Origin: an uncultured Bacilli bacterium
GTDB lineage: Bacteria > Bacillota_I > Bacilli_A > RF39 > UBA660
Assembly: GCA_947625425.1 (NCBI GenBank)
Contig: CANQOH010000001.1
Span: 35,368-99,367 of the forward strand
DNA length: 64,000 bases
Reading direction: 5' to 3'
The notes beneath the pieces were generated by a model. The model was not told where the DNA came from and did not search any database. It saw only the letters and a program-made list of their open reading frames with translations. Position 1 is the stretch's first letter. Every line of letters begins with the position of its first letter. A program made the position numbers and the translations under genes. Shown piece by piece: positions 61,646-64,000 of this stretch.

Positions 61646-62416
61646 GTGAAAGATGTTTTAAAGACAATAACTGTTACGGGAATACTAATAATAGTTTCTT
61701 TATTAGTCGTAATTATATTTAGTAAAGTAAAATATAATGTAGAAAAGATTCTTTCACGTACTGATTTAGAATTAAATGATCCAACAGTTGTTATACTTAA
61801 AGATAGAATATTTAATAATGATTTAAGAAAAGCTAAGTTAATACCTAGTGAACTTAGTGATGAAGAATTAATTACTTTTACTTTATCTAAATTAGATAAA
61901 AATGATTATATAGAGAAATCTATTAAACCAGTTAAGATTAGTTGTCAAGTAACTAAAGATATCTTTTTTACTTCAGGTGATACATGTAACATTATAATTA
62001 TTAATAATAGTGTATTTAAAGATTATAATAAGAAATACTTTAATATTGAAAGAAATATGGAATATCCTAATGTCGAATATGAAGGGTATAATTGTAAAAA
62101 TGATGGGAAGAGATACTATTGTTTGGTTAAAGATTATAAAAAGAAATATGTATCATATTCGACATTAAAAGATGCTTATGAAACTAAAGATGAAGTAGTA
62201 ATTAGAGAATACTATTTAAAAATAGAATTAACTAATAATCAGAGATGTTTAAGTTATTTTAGTCAAGATATATGTAATGGAGATAATGATAATAATATAT
62301 CTTACTATATAGATGATGAGATTATTAAAAGAGATGGGGTTTTGTACGAACATACTTTTAAAAGAAAAGATAATTCATTTTATTTAGAAGAAAGTATTAT
62401 TTCAAGTGATACTTAA
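61646..62416 (+). CDS. single-pass membrane protein, unknown
   Basis: 256 aa. One N-terminal helix (residues ~8-27) precedes an extracytoplasmic domain containing six or more cysteines (ISCQ, TCNI, YNCKN, YYCLV, RCLSY, DICNG), suggesting disulphides. No family recognised. GTG 61646 follows gtaggtgaaac. Followed by a similar anchored gene. Confidence 0.55.
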   Translation: MKDVLKTITVTGILIIVSLLVVIIFSKVKYNVEKILSRTDLELNDPTVVILKDRIFNNDLRKAKLIPSELSDEELITFTLSKLDKNDYIEKSIKPVKISCQVTKDIFFTSGDTCNIIIINNSVFKDYNKKYFNIERNMEYPNVEYEGYNCKNDGKRYYCLVKDYKKKYVSYSTLKDAYETKDEVVIREYYLKIELTNNQRCLSYFSQDICNGDNDNNISYYIDDEIIKRDGVLYEHTFKRKDNSFYLEESIISSDT

Positions 62417-62448
62417 GATATGATAAAATATTTATAGAAGGTGAAATT

Positions 62449-63768
62449 ATGTATCAAGAACCAGTTAAATTATCAATGAAAAAGAAGATAGAAATAGGTC
62501 TTTTAATAGTAGCTATATTATGGGGTATATTGTTTATTATTAATTATGTTAGATATACGCATAGTGAACCTTTAATATTAGCTATTCATACAACTAAAGA
62601 TTATGATGATGGTAAAGTAGAAGAATATATATCTATTGGGTATATATATCGTAAATATAGTAGGAATGCAATTAAGGGAGAAGAATTAGTACCTTTTTGG
62701 GTTTTAATTAAGAATCCAGAGGCTAAACCTGATTTACCTGTAGTTCCTAAAGATTATAAAATACCAGATGATAATTACTCTAGAGCAGATAAACATAGAG
62801 GTTTATTATATTATTATGATAGTCATTATGAATTTGTAGGAGCATACAAGTGTTTGAATACAGTTAGAGATTGTAATAAAGCCTTTGGGGGATATGATGA
62901 TTATAATATAATTAATAAAGATCCTTTAACGGCTTTAGAAGAACAACATACTATGGGTAATATATATGATAAGTTTGCGTTTGTTGATGATTCAGCAGAA
63001 CAAGGTAAGAAATATGGGGATGAAGGATATGTTAGGACGATATATCTATATCAATTCTTATTAGATGATCGTAAGATATTAGCTAAGTATGCGGATGTTA
63101 AGGATAGTACGTATAATGAAGATACGGAAAAATCTAATGGGGAGAACAATCGTTTTATAGTTAAAAGTATGGATAATCATAAATGGGGATTAATACATAT
63201 AGATGAAGATGGAACAATTGAAGAAGTAATGCCTTTTGAATATGATTCAATTAATTATGATGCTGATACTAAGTACTATATTCTTTGTAAAAATGAAAAA
63301 TGGTATATTTATGACTTAAATCATGAGAAAAAAGTATCTGTTGATTTTAGTGATCCAATTTATGATGTATGGCGAAATAATAATTTAACATACTATATAA
63401 AGACTGGTAAAGATCGTATAGTAGGGGAAGAAGAATTTACTGACTATAAGATATTTAGAATGAATGATGGAAGAGAATTCTTAAATTTAGAGAGAGTTAA
63501 TCAGATAATTGAAAGGGATAGCTATGTAGCTTATCTAACTAGCAATGATAGTATTTTACATTTCATTGACTACGGCCATGAGGAGAAACTTAAGATTCCA
63601 CTTAAGTTCTCAGAAATGCATCATTCAACGATAACTAATCCAGCTTTTAAGATTTCTAGAGAGTCCGATAATGTTATTACTTTGTGCATTTATAAGCAAA
63701 GGGAAGTCGTTGATAGGTCAGAAGATTGCGATAATGAGGCCATAAATATCAAGACTTGGAACTATTAA
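62449..63768 (+). CDS. membrane-anchored protein with WG-like repeat
   Basis: 439 aa. One N-terminal helix (residues ~12-33) precedes a Pro/Asp-rich region and a C-terminal half with a WG-repeat-like unit (VKSMDNHKWGLIHIDEDGTIEEVMPFEYDSI, then YYILCKNEKWYIYDL). WG repeats are beta-hairpin units of surface or ligand-binding proteins. Function unknown. aaggtgaa precedes the ATG. The last ~300 bases look less AT-rich than the rest. Confidence 0.55.
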   Translation: MYQEPVKLSMKKKIEIGLLIVAILWGILFIINYVRYTHSEPLILAIHTTKDYDDGKVEEYISIGYIYRKYSRNAIKGEELVPFWVLIKNPEAKPDLPVVPKDYKIPDDNYSRADKHRGLLYYYDSHYEFVGAYKCLNTVRDCNKAFGGYDDYNIINKDPLTALEEQHTMGNIYDKFAFVDDSAEQGKKYGDEGYVRTIYLYQFLLDDRKILAKYADVKDSTYNEDTEKSNGENNRFIVKSMDNHKWGLIHIDEDGTIEEVMPFEYDSINYDADTKYYILCKNEKWYIYDLNHEKKVSVDFSDPIYDVWRNNNLTYYIKTGKDRIVGEEEFTDYKIFRMNDGREFLNLERVNQIIERDSYVAYLTSNDSILHFIDYGHEEKLKIPLKFSEMHHSTITNPAFKISRESDNVITLCIYKQREVVDRSEDCDNEAINIKTWNY

Positions 63769-63834
63769 AATGGTTATTAGAGGGGTATTGTTGCGCGGTT
63801 TTTAAAATTTTTATAAAAAAACTAAGAGTTAATG

Positions 63835-63863
63835 TTGACTTTTTACCCCCTTAATAATATAAT
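63835..63863 (+). promoter_or_regulatory. sigma-A promoter of the terminal gene
   Basis: TTGACT (63835-63840), 17-base spacer, TATAAT (63858-63863). Confidence 0.8.
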
Positions 63864-63885
63864 TAACTATAGAAAGGAGATTAAT

Positions 63886-63909
63886 TTGTTTAAAAGCAAA
63901 CAATTTTAA
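63886..63909 (+). promoter_or_regulatory. leader hairpin and possible 7-codon leader peptide
   Basis: ttgttt/aaacaa (63886-63903) forms a hairpin. The same bases make a short frame TTG...TAA (MFKSKQF) preceded by aaaggag at 63873-63879, 6 bases upstream. It could be a leader peptide or a first ribosome site; the true gene has its own site (aaagggag). Confidence 0.4.
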
Positions 63910-63926
63910 GAAAGGGAGAGGATATT

Positions 63927-64000
63927 ATGAAAAATTTAAAATTATTTGTATTCGCACTTTGTGCTGTACTTTTATCCGTTGTTACTGTTAATGCTGCTAC
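63927..64000 (+). CDS. secreted protein, 5' part only
   Basis: The window ends after 24 codons: MKNLKLFVFALCAVLLSVV followed by TVNAAT. This is a typical signal peptide with A-x-A-like cleavage near VNA. Shine-Dalgarno aaagggagagg precedes the ATG, and a strong promoter lies 60-90 bases upstream. The product cannot be named from this fragment. Confidence 0.65.
   Translation, partial: MKNLKLFVFALCAVLLSVVTVNAA

Overview
This is an AT-rich (roughly 27-30 % G+C by eye), densely coding chromosomal segment of a low-GC Firmicute of the class Bacilli, probably an uncultured gut lineage with a reduced genome (RF39/RFN20-like or Erysipelotrichia-like; this placement is inference). TGA is a stop: relA/dtd and the rnfC-like/rnfD-like pair are joined by ATGA overlaps, so the Mycoplasma code does not apply. 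Many genes follow Bacillus order: ireB-ruvX-DUF1292-mltG-trmR-U32-greA, lon-spoVID-ysxE, ylbJ/ylbL, comEA-comEC-holA, rnhC/cvpA, TIGR04086-spoVB-comN-relA-dtd. Spore-associated families (SpoVID, YsxE, YlbJ, a YjcZ-like miniprotein, SpoVB) suggest a spore former or a recent descendant of one. I found no rRNA, tRNA, CRISPR array or insertion sequence, and no gene-free stretch over 300 bases.

Layout: 1-2063 holds a BRO-N/DinD-like gene and a membrane protein. 2097-7116 is a self-contained, translationally coupled five-gene operon behind a consensus promoter and a structured leader: a pyruvate-kinase-like TIM barrel, a divergent adenylosuccinate-synthetase paralogue, a uridine-kinase-like P-loop kinase, a J-domain/pseudokinase fusion and a VWA protein. 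It is the best candidate here for an undescribed system, perhaps making or sensing a nucleotide-like compound. 7198-13669 carries housekeeping genes for recombination, wall synthesis, tRNA U34 modification, transcript cleavage and protein folding. 13746-16061 holds unknown membrane proteins. 16238-24933 holds Lon, spore-coat-type genes, YlbJ/YlbL, two envelope proteins and two short genes (52 and 26 aa) with their own signals. 25022-37758 covers an envelope protein, mutS, nusB, def, a YjcZ-like miniprotein, ftsW, comEA/comEC, holA, rnhC, cvpA and thioredoxin.

37786-49372 mixes lineage-specific minus-strand genes (879, 355 and 301 aa) with a nitroreductase, half-length YigZ, LMW phosphatase, uvrC, an orphan RnfC/RnfD-like pair and queA. 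49508-58639 has tgt, a DUF898 multipass protein with a companion ectodomain protein, TIGR04086, DUF421, a PD-(D/E)XK (Rpn/PF12784-like) nuclease with a detached duplicate of its tail, and a SpoVB-like flippase whose expected ATG reads ACG. 58713-64000 has comN, relA, dtd, two anchored envelope proteins and the start of a secreted protein behind a strong promoter and small leader.

All function calls come from reading motifs and gene order; no database search was run.
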